Shown: positions 53,319 through 62,707, numbered from the stretch's first letter. The stretch: DNA of 64,000 nucleotides from Mesorhizobium sp. WSM2240 (GCF_040438645.1 NZ_CP159253.1:5384501-5448500); one strand, 5' to 3'. Notes: generated by a model from the letters alone, not told the origin. Translations and numbers: made by a program.

Positions 53319-54482
53319 CTACGCCGCGGAGAATACGCTTTCGCCGCCGATCCAAACGCTCTCCACGTCGAGCGCATCCGACAGATGCACGATGTCGGCG
53401 CGGGCGCCCGGCGCAAGCCGGCCGTAGCGTTTTGCCTGGCCTATGCTTTCGGCTGGGTAGAGTCCGGCCATGCGCAGCGCCTCGCCTAGCTCGATCCCGA
53501 TCGTCCGGTGCATGAAGCGGACCGCCGAGATCATATCGAGATCGGCGCCCGCCAGCGTGCCGTCCACCAGCGTCAGGCGGCCATTCTCGCGCCGGATCGT
53601 CCGGCCGTTCAGCGTGAAGGAAGTCATGTCGGTGCCGATCGTCGCCATGGCGTCGGTGACGAGGAAGATTTTTCCCGGCCCTTGCTTGGCGCGCAGCGCG
53701 ATACCGATCGTCGCCGGGTCGACATGGATGCCGTCGGCGATCAGCCCGCAAGACAGCGCACCAGTGTTGAGCGCGGCGCCTACCAGTCCCGGTTCGCGGT
53801 TGCCGATCTGGCTCATTGCGTTGAAGAGATGCGTGACCATGGACGCGCCGGCTTCAGCCGCGGTCGCGGCCAGCGCGGAGCGGGCGTCGGAATGGCCGAG
53901 GCTGACGACGACGCCGGCTGCGGCCAGCGCCGCGATCCGCCAGGCGGGCACGGTTTCCGGAGCCACGGTGGTCAACAGCACCGGCATCTGCTTTCGCGCC
54001 GCGATCAGCGCCGCCTTGTCGGCATCGCTCATCGGGCGGATCAGCGCCGGGTCGTGCGCGCCCTTCCGCGACAGAGAAAGATGCGGTCCTTCGAGATGCA
54101 GGCCGAGAAAGCCGGGTATTTTCAGCTGAGCCGCCTCGGCCCCTGCCGCGACCGCCGCCGCCGTGATTTCCGGCGTGTCGGTGATCAGCGTCGGCAGCAG
54201 CGCCGTGGTTCCGAACGGAGCGTGCGCCCGGCAGATCGTGCGGATCGTCTCGGCGTCGGGCCGGTCATTGAACATCACGCCGCCGCCGCCATTGACCTGA
54301 ACGTCGACGAAGCCCGGCGCAAGCAGGCCGCCTCCGGCTTCCACAACGCGCAGACCGGCCGGAATCCTGTCATCGGCAACGATCGCATCGACCGACCCGT
54401 CGCGGATAACGAGGGCGGAGCGTTCATGCCACGTCTCGCCGTCGAAGATCGTGGCGCCTTTTATGGCGAAGGATCCGTTCAT
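53319..54482 (-). CDS. nagA: N-acetylglucosamine-6-phosphate deacetylase
   Basis: 387 residues, amidohydrolase superfamily. Motifs: LLAPGFVDVQVNGGGGVMFND near residue 55, GLHLEGPHLS (metal Glu, about 126-135), VSLGHSDA (His, about 193-200), ATHLFNAM-type THLFNAMSQ, and LVTDAMATIGTD (catalytic Asp, about 276). It removes acetyl from GlcNAc-6-phosphate to give glucosamine-6-phosphate. Its ATG overlaps the stop of the SIS gene (ATGA), so the two are translationally coupled. Confidence 0.94.
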   Translation of the reverse strand: MNGSFAIKGATIFDGETWHERSALVIRDGSVDAIVADDRIPAGLRVVEAGGGLLAPGFVDVQVNGGGGVMFNDRPDAETIRTICRAHAPFGTTALLPTLITDTPEITAAAVAAGAEAAQLKIPGFLGLHLEGPHLSLSRKGAHDPALIRPMSDADKAALIAARKQMPVLLTTVAPETVPAWRIAALAAAGVVVSLGHSDARSALAATAAEAGASMVTHLFNAMSQIGNREPGLVGAALNTGALSCGLIADGIHVDPATIGIALRAKQGPGKIFLVTDAMATIGTDMTSFTLNGRTIRRENGRLTLVDGTLAGADLDMISAVRFMHRTIGIELGEALRMAGLYPAESIGQAKRYGRLAPGARADIVHLSDALDVESVWIGGESVFSAA

Positions 54483-55498
54483 ACGGTCTCGGTCACTTTT
54501 CTGAGGTTCGGCGGCTCATCCGGATTCAGCCCGCGATGCCGCGCAAAGGCCTCGACGAAGCCGTAGAACGACACGATCAGCGCCAGCGGGTCCGTCAGCG
54601 GATGCCCGGTATCGACATGGGGAAGCATCTTCGCGGCGCTGGTCCGCGCTGAGGTCAGGAATACCGACGCGCCCTTTTCGGCCAGCCGGCCGGCGGCTTC
54701 CACCATGGACGGCTCCGAAGCGTCGCGGGCAACGAGCGCCAGCACCGGAAAACCCGGACCGACCAGCGCCAGCGGCCCGTGCATCACTTCGGCCGCGCTG
54801 TAGGCCTCGGCATGCATGGCGCAGGTTTCCTTGAATTTCAGCGCCGCCTCGCTGGCGATGGCGAAGGACGGGCCGCGCCCGAGAATGAACAGGGAACTCT
54901 GCCCGGTCAGCGAGCCGGAAATTTCCATCCAGTCGCATTCGATCGCCTTGCGGAAATGGCCGGGCAGTTCCGCCAGAGCGGCAAGCAGCGCATCGTCGCC
55001 GGTGCAGTGCGCCATCAGGGCCAGGCCGGCGACCGCCGAATTGATGAAACTCTTGGTCGCCGCCACGCTTCGCTCCGGCCCTGCAAGAATGTCGATCGCG
55101 TAGTCCGAAGCGCGGGCGAGCGGAGAATTCGCGGTGTTGGTGAGCGCGATGGTCAGAGCGCCGGCATCGCGCGCGCTCTCGGCCATCGCGACAATATCGG
55201 GGCTCTTGCCCGACTGCGAGATCGTCAGGCAGGCCGACCCCGCTAGCCTGAGTTTTGCCCCATAGATCGAAGCGACCGACGGGCCGACCGAGGCCACGGG
55301 AATGCCGGCGGTCAGCTCCACCGCATATTTCATGAACGAGGCGGCGTGGTCGGACGAGCCGCGCGCCACGGTGACGAGGAACCCGGGATTGCGTTCGCGC
55401 ACGCCGCGCCCCGCCTCCGCCAGCGCCTCCTTCGAGCCCTTGAGCAGTCGCGCGACGGCATCGGGAATCTCGGCGATCTCGCGCAGCATATGGGTCAT
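54479..55498 (-). CDS. SIS-domain sugar-phosphate isomerase/deaminase (NagB-II / AgaS-like)
   Basis: 339 residues from the ATG at 55498; a TTG at 55507 that overlaps the gntR stop is an alternative start. Two SIS domains (about 30-165 and 190-325) as in the isomerase half of GlmS, without the glutaminase domain: VTVARGSSDHAASFMKY, SQSGKSPDIVAMAESAR, ALTNTANSPLA. The likely reaction is conversion of glucosamine-6-phosphate to fructose-6-phosphate plus ammonia, completing the route after NagA; that role is inferred from context. Confidence 0.9.
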   Translation of the reverse strand: MTHMLREIAEIPDAVARLLKGSKEALAEAGRGVRERNPGFLVTVARGSSDHAASFMKYAVELTAGIPVASVGPSVASIYGAKLRLAGSACLTISQSGKSPDIVAMAESARDAGALTIALTNTANSPLARASDYAIDILAGPERSVAATKSFINSAVAGLALMAHCTGDDALLAALAELPGHFRKAIECDWMEISGSLTGQSSLFILGRGPSFAIASEAALKFKETCAMHAEAYSAAEVMHGPLALVGPGFPVLALVARDASEPSMVEAAGRLAEKGASVFLTSARTSAAKMLPHVDTGHPLTDPLALIVSFYGFVEAFARHRGLNPDEPPNLRKVTETV

Positions 55499-55503
55499 CG
55501 TGG

Positions 55504-56292
55504 TCAAACCGTCGCTCCCGGAGTGTCCGCACGCCCGCTCAAGCGCAGTTCGGCGACGAAATCATAGGCATCGCCGCGATAAATGGAGCGCGTGAATTCT
55601 ATCACCTTGCCACTGGCAAGATAGGAAATCCGCTCGATATTCAAGCTGGCGGAGCCCGCCGGCACGTCGAGCAGGGCGGCGTCGGCCGCGCCGAGATTGG
55701 CGGCCGAAATGCGTTGCACGGCGCGCACCGGGCGGTTGCCGGTTTTTTCCAGTGCCGCATAGAGCGATGAGTCGACCGCGGCGGGATCGGGGAGCGCTGT
55801 TGCGGACAGCGACGCCCGCTCGATGGCGAGCGGCGTATCGTTGGCAATCCGCAAGCGGCTGACGCGCGCCACGAACTCCTTCGACGACAGGCCCAGAACC
55901 ATCATCTCGTCGGGCGAGGGCGGATAGATGCCCCGGTCGAGCCAGGTGGACCGCACTGTCATGCCGCGCCGGGCCATGTCTTCGGTGAAGGAAGTGAGCA
56001 GCGACAGCGACTGCTCGACACGCTCGACACGCGGCGCAACGAAGGTGCCGGAGCCGTGGCGCTGGACGAGGATGCCGCCCCTGACCAGATACTGCACGGC
56101 CTTGCGCACGGTCACCCGCGATACGTCGGCCTTGAGCGCTATGTCGCGCTCGGAAGGCAGCGCGTCGCCCGGGCCGATGATGCCGGCGTGGACCGCGTCC
56201 TCGATACTCTTCTTCAATTGCAGATAAAGCGGCGCGCCGCGCTGCGCGGAGTTCCTCAGGCCGGAAAAGATCTGCTCGGCGGCGTCAGCCAT
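55504..56292 (-). CDS. GntR family transcriptional regulator (HutC/UTRA type, NagQ-like)
   Basis: 262 residues from the ATG at 56292 (GAGG eight bases upstream; an ATG at 56298 is closer to the SD and less likely). Winged helix at about 15-85 (PLYLQLKKSIEDAV, LPSERDIALKADVSRVTVRKAVQYL, RHGSGTFVA), UTRA effector domain at about 100-255. It overlaps the kinase stop. It is the expected repressor of the divergent amino-sugar operons, acting at the tandem TTGGTAT sites near 57200 and 57340, with an amino-sugar phosphate as likely effector. Confidence 0.92.
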   Translation of the reverse strand: MADAAEQIFSGLRNSAQRGAPLYLQLKKSIEDAVHAGIIGPGDALPSERDIALKADVSRVTVRKAVQYLVRGGILVQRHGSGTFVAPRVERVEQSLSLLTSFTEDMARRGMTVRSTWLDRGIYPPSPDEMMVLGLSSKEFVARVSRLRIANDTPLAIERASLSATALPDPAAVDSSLYAALEKTGNRPVRAVQRISAANLGAADAALLDVPAGSASLNIERISYLASGKVIEFTRSIYRGDAYDFVAELRLSGRADTPGATV

Positions 56293-57169
56293 CGGCATTG
56301 CCTCGGTCCTGTCCGAACAGGCGCACCGCCATGGCGACCGCGCCGCCAAGCGCATCCTGCAGCGGCGGGCGCACCAGCGTCCGGTATTTCTGCGACAGGC
56401 GCGGTTCCAGAAGCGGGGCCAGGCCACCGAGCAGGCAGAGCGGATCGCTGTCGCGCAGGTCGAGCACGCCGAGGGACGCCTCGATGTCGGCCACCCCGCG
56501 GGCCAGGATATGCTCGGCGACCGTATCGCCCTTGGCCGCGTATTCGAACACCATCGGTGCGAAGCCGCCGAAATCGCCCGGCTTGGCGGTCGTGGTGAAT
56601 TCGACGACGTCTCGCGGATTGCCACGGAACACCGCGAGCAGCGCTGCGGTGAGCGGCGAGCCTTCGCGGATGTGGTCATAGGCCAGCATCGTCTCCTCGA
56701 GCAGGTCGCGGCCGATGCGGCCGCCGCTGCCCTGGTCGCCGATGAGAAACCCCCAGCCGCCGACGGTCCGTACCTGCCCATCCCGGCGCACCATGAAGGC
56801 GGTGCCGGTGCCGAGCACTGCGATGGCGCCGTCGGCCTCGCCGAGCGCGCCTTCGAGCGCTATCAGCGCATCGCTCTCGACGACGCTGCGCCGAAAGGGC
56901 AGGATGGCCTCCAACTGCTGGCGGTAGGTGCCGACATTGCTGCCGGCCAGACCGAGCAAGGCGGGGGTCTCGGGAATGAGAGCCGGATCCCTGCCGGCGT
57001 CGAGAAAGGCGAGCCGCGCGGCCTCGACGATGTTGGCGCGGGCGCCTGTGAGGTCGGTGCGGATATTGGCCGGGCCGCTCTTGGCGCGGCCGATGATAGC
57101 GCCGTCGGGTCCAGCCACCGCCGCCCTGCAGCTCGTGCCGCCGCCATCTATGCCGAGCACCAGTTTCAT
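56285..57169 (-). CDS. BadF/BcrA-type ATPase, probable N-acetylglucosamine kinase
   Basis: 294 residues from the ATG at 57169 (AGAGGAG upstream). The ASKHA fold shows LGIDGGGTSCRAAV (phosphate loop, about 4-17), VLGTGTAFMVRRDGQ (second phosphate loop, about 118-132) and GDQGSGGRIGRDLL. Relatives phosphorylate GlcNAc or glucosamine. In this cluster it would supply GlcNAc-6-phosphate for NagA. First gene of the minus-strand operon, with a tandem operator just upstream. Confidence 0.88.
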   Translation of the reverse strand: MKLVLGIDGGGTSCRAAVAGPDGAIIGRAKSGPANIRTDLTGARANIVEAARLAFLDAGRDPALIPETPALLGLAGSNVGTYRQQLEAILPFRRSVVESDALIALEGALGEADGAIAVLGTGTAFMVRRDGQVRTVGGWGFLIGDQGSGGRIGRDLLEETMLAYDHIREGSPLTAALLAVFRGNPRDVVEFTTTAKPGDFGGFAPMVFEYAAKGDTVAEHILARGVADIEASLGVLDLRDSDPLCLLGGLAPLLEPRLSQKYRTLVRPPLQDALGGAVAMAVRLFGQDRGNADG

Positions 57170-57195
57170 ATCGCGAAATCTCCTCTGGCCAGAGG

Positions 57196-57215
57196 ATACC
57201 AATAAAATACCAATA
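57196..57215 (-). promoter_or_regulatory. Tandem TTGGTAT operator upstream of the kinase-gntR-SIS-nagA operon
   Basis: On the minus strand this reads TTGGTATTTTATTGGTAT: two direct TTGGTAT words 11 bases apart. It lies 27 bases upstream of the kinase start. A near-identical site faces the other way at 57331-57349. Confidence 0.65.
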
Positions 57216-57330
57216 GCCAAGTGTTAATTTGTTCGCACCATGCTACTGCGGTTCATGTGTTTGAATGGATTGCATTTTACCGATGTCACAAGCAATCTCC
57301 CAGACAAATTTGTTAACGCCGCTGGACAAG

Positions 57331-57349
57331 TGGTATTTTTTTGGTATTG
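57331..57349 (+). promoter_or_regulatory. Tandem TTGGTAT operator upstream of the murQ operon
   Basis: Plus strand TGGTATTTTTTTGGTATTG, matching the opposing site in 16 of 18 aligned positions. It lies 21 bases before the murQ start, where a bound repressor would block RNA polymerase. Confidence 0.65.
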
Positions 57350-57369
57350 TCGGCTGAAGGAGGGACATA

Positions 57370-58293
57370 ATGGCCATTGCGCGTACCGAAGCGGTGCACA
57401 GAAATGCCAGCGGGCTGGATCTGCAGCCGCCGGAGGCCATTGTCCGTATTCTCGCCGATGCGCAGGTTGAGGCGGCAAAAAGCGTCCGTGATGCCGCCGA
57501 GGATATCGCCAGGGCGGCAGGCGTCGCCGCCCATTGCCTGTCTACCGGGGGCCGGCTTGTTTATGCGGCCGCGGGCAGCTCAGCTCTGATGGCGCTCGCA
57601 GACGCCCTCGAACTTCCCGGAACTTTCGGCATTTCGCGTGACCGCATCGTCATCCTCCTGGCTGGCGGCCTCGCCAGCCTCTCCGACCTCACTGGCGGCC
57701 CCGAAGATGATGCTGGTCAGGCAAGACGGGAAATCGCCGCCACGGGTGTTTCCAACAAAGATTGCGTGATCGCGGTTTCGGCCAGCGGTTCGACACCCTA
57801 CGCGGTGGGCGCGCTGGAAGAAGCCAGAAGCCGGGGTGCAGCTACAATCTCTCTCGCCAACAATGCCGGTGCGCCGCTGACCGCGCTAGCCGATGTCGGC
57901 ATCGTCATTCAGACGCCGCCGGAAGTGATCGCCGGCTCCACCCGCATGGGCGCCGGCACCGCGCAGAAGATCGCGCTCAACATGATGTCGACGCTGATGG
58001 CGATCCATCTCGGCCATGTGCATGACGGCTACATGGTCAACCTCAATCCAGACAATCTCAAGCTGAAGGGCCGCGCGGGCCGCATTGTTGCGGCGATATC
58101 CGGCTGTACTGAGACTGAAGCTGCGTCGTGGCTCGACAAGAGCGGCGGCTCGGTGAAGGCCGCGATTCTGCTGGCTGCCGGCGCAGCCAGCAGGGACGCG
58201 GCGCAGGAACTACTCGCAAGCTCGGGCCAGAAGCTCAGGCCGGCGCTTGCGAAACTCGAGGGGAGCGCGGGCGCAGTGTCCGCCTCGTCATAA
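57370..58293 (+). CDS. murQ: N-acetylmuramic acid-6-phosphate etherase-like SIS protein (MurQ)
   Basis: 307 residues. The single SIS domain and the GSTRMGAGTAQKIALNMMST segment match MurQ (E. coli GSSRMKAGTAQK). The two glutamates needed for catalysis appear kept (DALELPGTFG and GGPEDD), but the phosphate loop is AAAGSSAL instead of GAGTSGR, so this is a divergent rhizobial type. MurQ cleaves the lactyl ether of MurNAc-6-phosphate to give GlcNAc-6-phosphate, which NagA would process. First gene of the plus-strand operon, 33 bases before the binding-protein gene. Confidence 0.85.
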   Translation: MAIARTEAVHRNASGLDLQPPEAIVRILADAQVEAAKSVRDAAEDIARAAGVAAHCLSTGGRLVYAAAGSSALMALADALELPGTFGISRDRIVILLAGGLASLSDLTGGPEDDAGQARREIAATGVSNKDCVIAVSASGSTPYAVGALEEARSRGAATISLANNAGAPLTALADVGIVIQTPPEVIAGSTRMGAGTAQKIALNMMSTLMAIHLGHVHDGYMVNLNPDNLKLKGRAGRIVAAISGCTETEAASWLDKSGGSVKAAILLAAGAASRDAAQELLASSGQKLRPALAKLEGSAGAVSASS

Positions 58294-58326
58294 CCGAACC
58301 TGAACAGGTCAACCAGGGAGACTGAA

Positions 58327-59586
58327 ATGAAGAACAAGGCACTGACTACGCTCCTGATGGCGTCCAGCATTCTCGGCTCCGCCGGGCTTGCCGTCGCCCA
58401 GGATAAGACGATCACCATCGAAAGCTGGCGCAACGACGACCTCGCCATCTGGCAGGAAAAGCTCATCCCGGCCTTCGAGGCCAAGAATCCCGGCATCAAG
58501 GTGGTGTTCGCACCGTCCGCGCCGACGGAGTACAACGCAGCCCTCAACGCCAAGCTCGATGCGGGCTCGGCCGGCGACCTGATCACCTGCCGCCCGTTCG
58601 ACGCCTCGCTCGAACTCTACAACAAGGGCCATCTGGCCGATATTTCCGACCTGCCCGGCATGGAGAACTTCTCCGACGTGGCGAAGTCGGCCTGGACGAC
58701 CGATGACGGCTCGGCCGATTTCTGCGTGCCGATGGCGTCCGTCATCCACGGCTTCATCTACAATGCCGATGCTTTCCAGCAACTCGGCATCACGCCGCCG
58801 GCCACCGAGGAAGAGTTCTTCGCCGCCCTCGACAAGATCAAGGCCGACGGCACCTACATTCCGATGGCGATGGGCACCAAGGACCTCTGGGAAGCCGCTA
58901 CCATGGGCTACCAGAACATCGGCCCGAACTACTGGAAGGGTGAGGAAGGCCGCCTCGCGCTGATCAAGGGCGAACAGAAGCTGACGGATCCGCAATGGGT
59001 CGAGCCTTTCGTCGCGCTGGCCAAGTGGAAGGATTATCTCGGCGACGGCTTCGAGGCGCAGAGCTATCCGGACAGCCAGAACCTGTTCACGCTTGGCCGC
59101 GCCGCCATCTACCCGGCTGGCTCGTGGGAGATTTCCGTCTTCAACACGCAGGCGGAATTCAAGATGGGCGCCTTCCCGCCGCCGGTGAAGAATGCCGGCG
59201 ACGAGTGCTACATCTCGGACCACAACGACATTGCCATCGGCCTGAACCCGAAGAGCCCGAACGCCGACGCGGCCAAGACCTTCCTGTCCTGGGTCGCTTC
59301 GCCGGAATTCGCCACGATCTACGCCAATGCGCTGCCGGGCTTCTTCAGCCTGTCTTCGACGCCGGTGAAGATGGAAGACCCGCTCGCGCAGGAATTCGTG
59401 TCCTGGCGCGACAAGTGCAAGTCGACCATCCGCTCGACCTACCAGATCCTGTCGCGCGGCACGCCCAACCTCGAGAACGAGACCTGGGTGAAGTCGGCGA
59501 ATGTCATAAATGGCACCGAGACGCCGGAGGACGCGGCCAAGGCGCTGCAGGACGGTCTCGACAGCTGGTACAAGCCGGCCAATTAA
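58327..59586 (+). CDS. Sugar ABC transporter substrate-binding protein
   Basis: 419 residues with a Sec signal peptide (MKNKALTTLLMASSILGSAG, cleavage near VAQ|DK) and AGGGAGAC upstream. Type I sugar-binding (SBP_bac_1) fold: ITIESWRNDDLAIWQEKLIPAFE, YPAGSWEISVF. By context the ligand is GlcNAc, MurNAc or a related amino sugar. A 210-base block of palindromic repeats follows before the permease genes. Confidence 0.92.
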   Translation: MKNKALTTLLMASSILGSAGLAVAQDKTITIESWRNDDLAIWQEKLIPAFEAKNPGIKVVFAPSAPTEYNAALNAKLDAGSAGDLITCRPFDASLELYNKGHLADISDLPGMENFSDVAKSAWTTDDGSADFCVPMASVIHGFIYNADAFQQLGITPPATEEEFFAALDKIKADGTYIPMAMGTKDLWEAATMGYQNIGPNYWKGEEGRLALIKGEQKLTDPQWVEPFVALAKWKDYLGDGFEAQSYPDSQNLFTLGRAAIYPAGSWEISVFNTQAEFKMGAFPPPVKNAGDECYISDHNDIAIGLNPKSPNADAAKTFLSWVASPEFATIYANALPGFFSLSSTPVKMEDPLAQEFVSWRDKCKSTIRSTYQILSRGTPNLENETWVKSANVINGTETPEDAAKALQDGLDSWYKPAN

Positions 59587-59600
59587 GGCTCGGCGGCAGT

Positions 59601-59811
59601 TCTCCCTCCCCTCTATGGGGAGGGTTGCCGCGAAGCGGCCGGGTTGGGTGACGCAGCATCCGCGCCACCTCAAATTCGATTGCCGACGCTGCCCCTCACC
59701 CTTGCCCTCTCCCCGTAAATGCGGAGAGGGGCGTCAGCGTCGCACCAGCTCCTCTCCCCCGCTCTTGCGGGGAGAGGAGGCCGGCAGACAGGTGAGGGGC
59801 AGCTCTGACTC
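59601..59811. repeat. Block of palindromic mosaic repeats after the sugar binding-protein gene
   Basis: At least three hairpins: CCTCCCC / GGGGAGG near 59605-59623, CCCTCTCC (59705-59712) / GGAGAGGG (59723-59730), and CCTCTCCCC (59751-59759) / GGGGAGAGG (59769-59777), then GGTGAGGGGCAGCTCTGACTC shared with the repeat at 48979. No coding capacity. Fills the 267-base gap between binding protein and permease. Confidence 0.78.
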
Positions 59812-59853
59812 CTCAGAATTGGCGAAAACCGGGAAAGCCGCGAGACGACGCGC

Positions 59854-60777
59854 ATGGCGACCGAAGCAAAAAAACCCATCCGCTGGCACGTCGCCGTTTT
59901 CCTGGCGCCGGCTCTGCTCGTCTACACGGCGGTGATGATCATACCGCTGTTCGGCACGCTGCAGCTTTCCCTATTCAGTGCCGAGGGCCAGGGCCGCGTC
60001 TTCGCCGGGCTCGACAATTTCCGCACCCTGTTCTTCGACCCGCGCTGGTCGGCGAGCTTCTGGAACGCGCTCTGGAACAACACCTGGTTCTTCATCATCC
60101 ACATGCTGGTCCAGAATCCGATCGGCATCGTGCTGGCCGCGCTCCTGTCCTCGCCGAAGCTGCGCTTTTCCGCCTTCTACCGCACCGCGATCTTCATCCC
60201 GACCATTCTGTCCTTCGTCATCGTCGGCTTCGCCTGGAAGCTGATCCTGTCGCCGCTCTGGGGCGTAGCCCCCAATTTGCTCGACCTCGTCGGGCTGAAG
60301 AGCCTGTTCACGCCTTGGCTCGGCAAGGAGCAATACGCGTTGACGACGCTCGGGCTGATCTCGGTGTGGCAGTTCATCGGCATCCCGATGATGCTGATCT
60401 ACGCGGCGCTGCTATCGATCCCGGACGAAGTGATCGAGGCCGCCGAATGCGATGGCGTCACCGGCATGGCGCAGTTCTGGAAGATCAAGCTGCCTCTGAT
60501 CCTGCCCGCCATCGGCATCATCTCGATCCTGACTTTCGTCGGCAATTTCAACGCGTTCGATCTCATCTATTCCGCACAGGGCGCGCTCGCCGGGCCGAAC
60601 TTCTCGACCGACATCCTTGGCACGTTCCTCTACCGCACCTTCTTCGGCTTCCAGTTGCAGATCGGCGATCCCTATATGGGCTCGACCATCGCCTCGATGA
60701 TGTTCTTCATCATTCTCGCCGGCGTGTGCCTGTATCTGTTCACCGTGCAGACGCGGCTGCGGCGCTACCAGTTCTGA
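59854..60777 (+). CDS. Sugar ABC transporter permease (MalF-type)
   Basis: 307 residues, six hydrophobic helices, ABC permease EAA loop EAAECDGVTGMAQFWKIKLP (about residues 194-213). Its partner permease follows after 14 bases. Confidence 0.92.
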   Translation: MATEAKKPIRWHVAVFLAPALLVYTAVMIIPLFGTLQLSLFSAEGQGRVFAGLDNFRTLFFDPRWSASFWNALWNNTWFFIIHMLVQNPIGIVLAALLSSPKLRFSAFYRTAIFIPTILSFVIVGFAWKLILSPLWGVAPNLLDLVGLKSLFTPWLGKEQYALTTLGLISVWQFIGIPMMLIYAALLSIPDEVIEAAECDGVTGMAQFWKIKLPLILPAIGIISILTFVGNFNAFDLIYSAQGALAGPNFSTDILGTFLYRTFFGFQLQIGDPYMGSTIASMMFFIILAGVCLYLFTVQTRLRRYQF

Positions 60778-60791
60778 GCGGGTGAAAAAGA

Positions 60792-61631
60792 ATGAGCACC
60801 GCCACCTCCTCCCTCCCGCGCACCATCGCCGCCCATGCGGTTCTGCTTGCCTATACTGCGATCGCGCTGTTTCCGGTCGTCATCATCGTCGTCAACTCGT
60901 TCAAGTCGCGCAACGCAATCTTCCGCTCGCCGCTCGCGCCACCGACAACCGAGACTTTCGACCTGATCGGCTACACGACTGTCCTCAACCAGGGCGATTT
61001 CTTCCTCTATTTTCAGAACAGTTTCATCGTCACTGTCATGTCGCTGTTTTTCGTGCTGCTGTTCGGCGCGATGGCGGCGTTCGCGCTGTCGGAATACCGC
61101 TTTCGCGGCAATTCTCTGATGGGACTCTACCTGGCGCTCGGCATCATGATCCCGATCCGGCTGGGCACCGTGGCGATCCTGCAGTTGATGGTGGCGAGCG
61201 GGCTGGTCAACACGCTGACCGCTCTGATCCTCGTTTACACCGCGCAAGGGCTGCCGCTGGCCGTGTTCATCCTGTCGGAATTCATGAAGCAGGTGTCCGA
61301 CGATCTGAAGAATGCCGGCCGCATCGACGGGCTTTCGGAATACCGCATCTTCTTCCGCCTCGTTCTGCCGCTGGTGCGGCCTGCCATGGCGACGGTTGCG
61401 GTCTTCACCATGATCCCGATCTGGAACGATCTTTGGTTTCCGCTGATCCTCGCGCCTTCCGAGGCGACCAAGACCATCACGCTCGGCGCTCAGCTTTTCA
61501 TCGGCCAGTACGTCACCAACTGGAACGCGGTGCTTGCGGCGCTGTCACTGGCGATCCTGCCTGTGCTCATCCTCTATCTCATCTTCTCGCGGCAACTGAT
61601 CCGCGGTATCACCTCGGGAGCGGTGAAATGA
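60792..61631 (+). CDS. Sugar ABC transporter permease (MalG-type)
   Basis: 279 residues, six hydrophobic helices, EAA-type loop KNAGRIDGLSEYRIFFRLVL (about residues 173-192). Its TGA overlaps the ATG of the following oxidoreductase gene. Confidence 0.92.
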   Translation: MSTATSSLPRTIAAHAVLLAYTAIALFPVVIIVVNSFKSRNAIFRSPLAPPTTETFDLIGYTTVLNQGDFFLYFQNSFIVTVMSLFFVLLFGAMAAFALSEYRFRGNSLMGLYLALGIMIPIRLGTVAILQLMVASGLVNTLTALILVYTAQGLPLAVFILSEFMKQVSDDLKNAGRIDGLSEYRIFFRLVLPLVRPAMATVAVFTMIPIWNDLWFPLILAPSEATKTITLGAQLFIGQYVTNWNAVLAALSLAILPVLILYLIFSRQLIRGITSGAVK

Positions 61632-62689
61632 ATTCTGAAAAACCCCTTCGCGTCCTGGTTGCCGGGCTCGGCAATATGGGCCGCAGCCACGCGCTCGCTT
61701 ATCACGGCAATCCCGGCTTCGAGATCGTCTCGCTGGTCAACCGCTCGGACGTGCCGTTGTCAGCGGAACTTCGCGGCTACGAAATCCGGCGTTCGTTCGG
61801 CGACGCGTTGCGCGAGTTGAAGCCGGACGTCGCATCGATCAACACCTATTCCGACAGCCATGCCGATTATGCCGTCACGGCGCTGGAAGCGGGCTGTCAC
61901 GTCTTCGTCGAAAAGCCGCTGGCGACCACGGTTGCCGACGCCGAGCGCGTGGTCGCGGCCGCCAAGGCGAACGGCCGCAAACTCGTCATCGGCTATATCC
62001 TGCGCCACCACCCGTCATGGAGGCGGCTGATCGAGGAAGCGCGCAAATTGGGCGGCCCTTACGTCTTCCGCATGAACCTGAACCAGCAGTCGAGCGGCCA
62101 TACCTGGGAGACGCACAAGGCGCTGATGAAGACCACGTCGCCGATCGTCGATTGCGGCGTCCACTATCTCGACGTGATGTGCCAGATCACCGATGCGAAC
62201 CCGATCGAGGTCCGCGGCATGGGCTTGAGGCTGACCGACCAGATCGACCCGGCAATGTACAATTACGGCCATCTGCAGGTGCTGTTCGACGACGGCTCGG
62301 TCGGCTGGTACGAGGCCGGCTGGGGGCCGATGATGTCGGAAACCGCCTTCTTCGTGAAGGACGTGATCTCGCCGAAGGGCTGCGTTTCGATCGTCATGAA
62401 GGAAGGCGCGAAATCCGACGACATCGACACGCACACCAAAACCTCGGTGATCCGCGTGCATGAGGCGGTGACGGGCGCCGACGGGCGGTTTCTGCGCGCC
62501 GATCAGGACCTGACGATGGCGGGCGAGCCGGGCCATCAGGAACTGTGCGACCGCGAGCAGGCTTTTCTCCTGAAAGCCATCCGCGAGGATCTCGATTTGA
62601 CCCGCCACATGGATGACGCGGTGAAATCGCTCCGCGTCTGCCTGGCAGCGGACGAAAGCGTTCGCACCGGCCGCGCTGTCACCCTTTAG
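61628..62689 (+). CDS. Gfo/Idh/MocA family oxidoreductase
   Basis: 353 residues, ATG overlapping the permease stop. N-terminal Rossmann fold (VLVAGLGNMGRSHALAY, residues 9-25) and the family motif EKPLATT (about 98-104) with the catalytic Lys; SPIVDCGVHYLDVMCQI holds the usual Asp and His of the substrate domain (about 178-190). It oxidises or reduces a sugar or sugar derivative with NAD(P). Inside the amino-sugar transport operon, so a modified amino sugar is likely; exact substrate unknown. Confidence 0.92.
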   Translation: MNSEKPLRVLVAGLGNMGRSHALAYHGNPGFEIVSLVNRSDVPLSAELRGYEIRRSFGDALRELKPDVASINTYSDSHADYAVTALEAGCHVFVEKPLATTVADAERVVAAAKANGRKLVIGYILRHHPSWRRLIEEARKLGGPYVFRMNLNQQSSGHTWETHKALMKTTSPIVDCGVHYLDVMCQITDANPIEVRGMGLRLTDQIDPAMYNYGHLQVLFDDGSVGWYEAGWGPMMSETAFFVKDVISPKGCVSIVMKEGAKSDDIDTHTKTSVIRVHEAVTGADGRFLRADQDLTMAGEPGHQELCDREQAFLLKAIREDLDLTRHMDDAVKSLRVCLAADESVRTGRAVTL

Positions 62690-62707
62690 AACTGGATCGG
62701 ATTAGCC

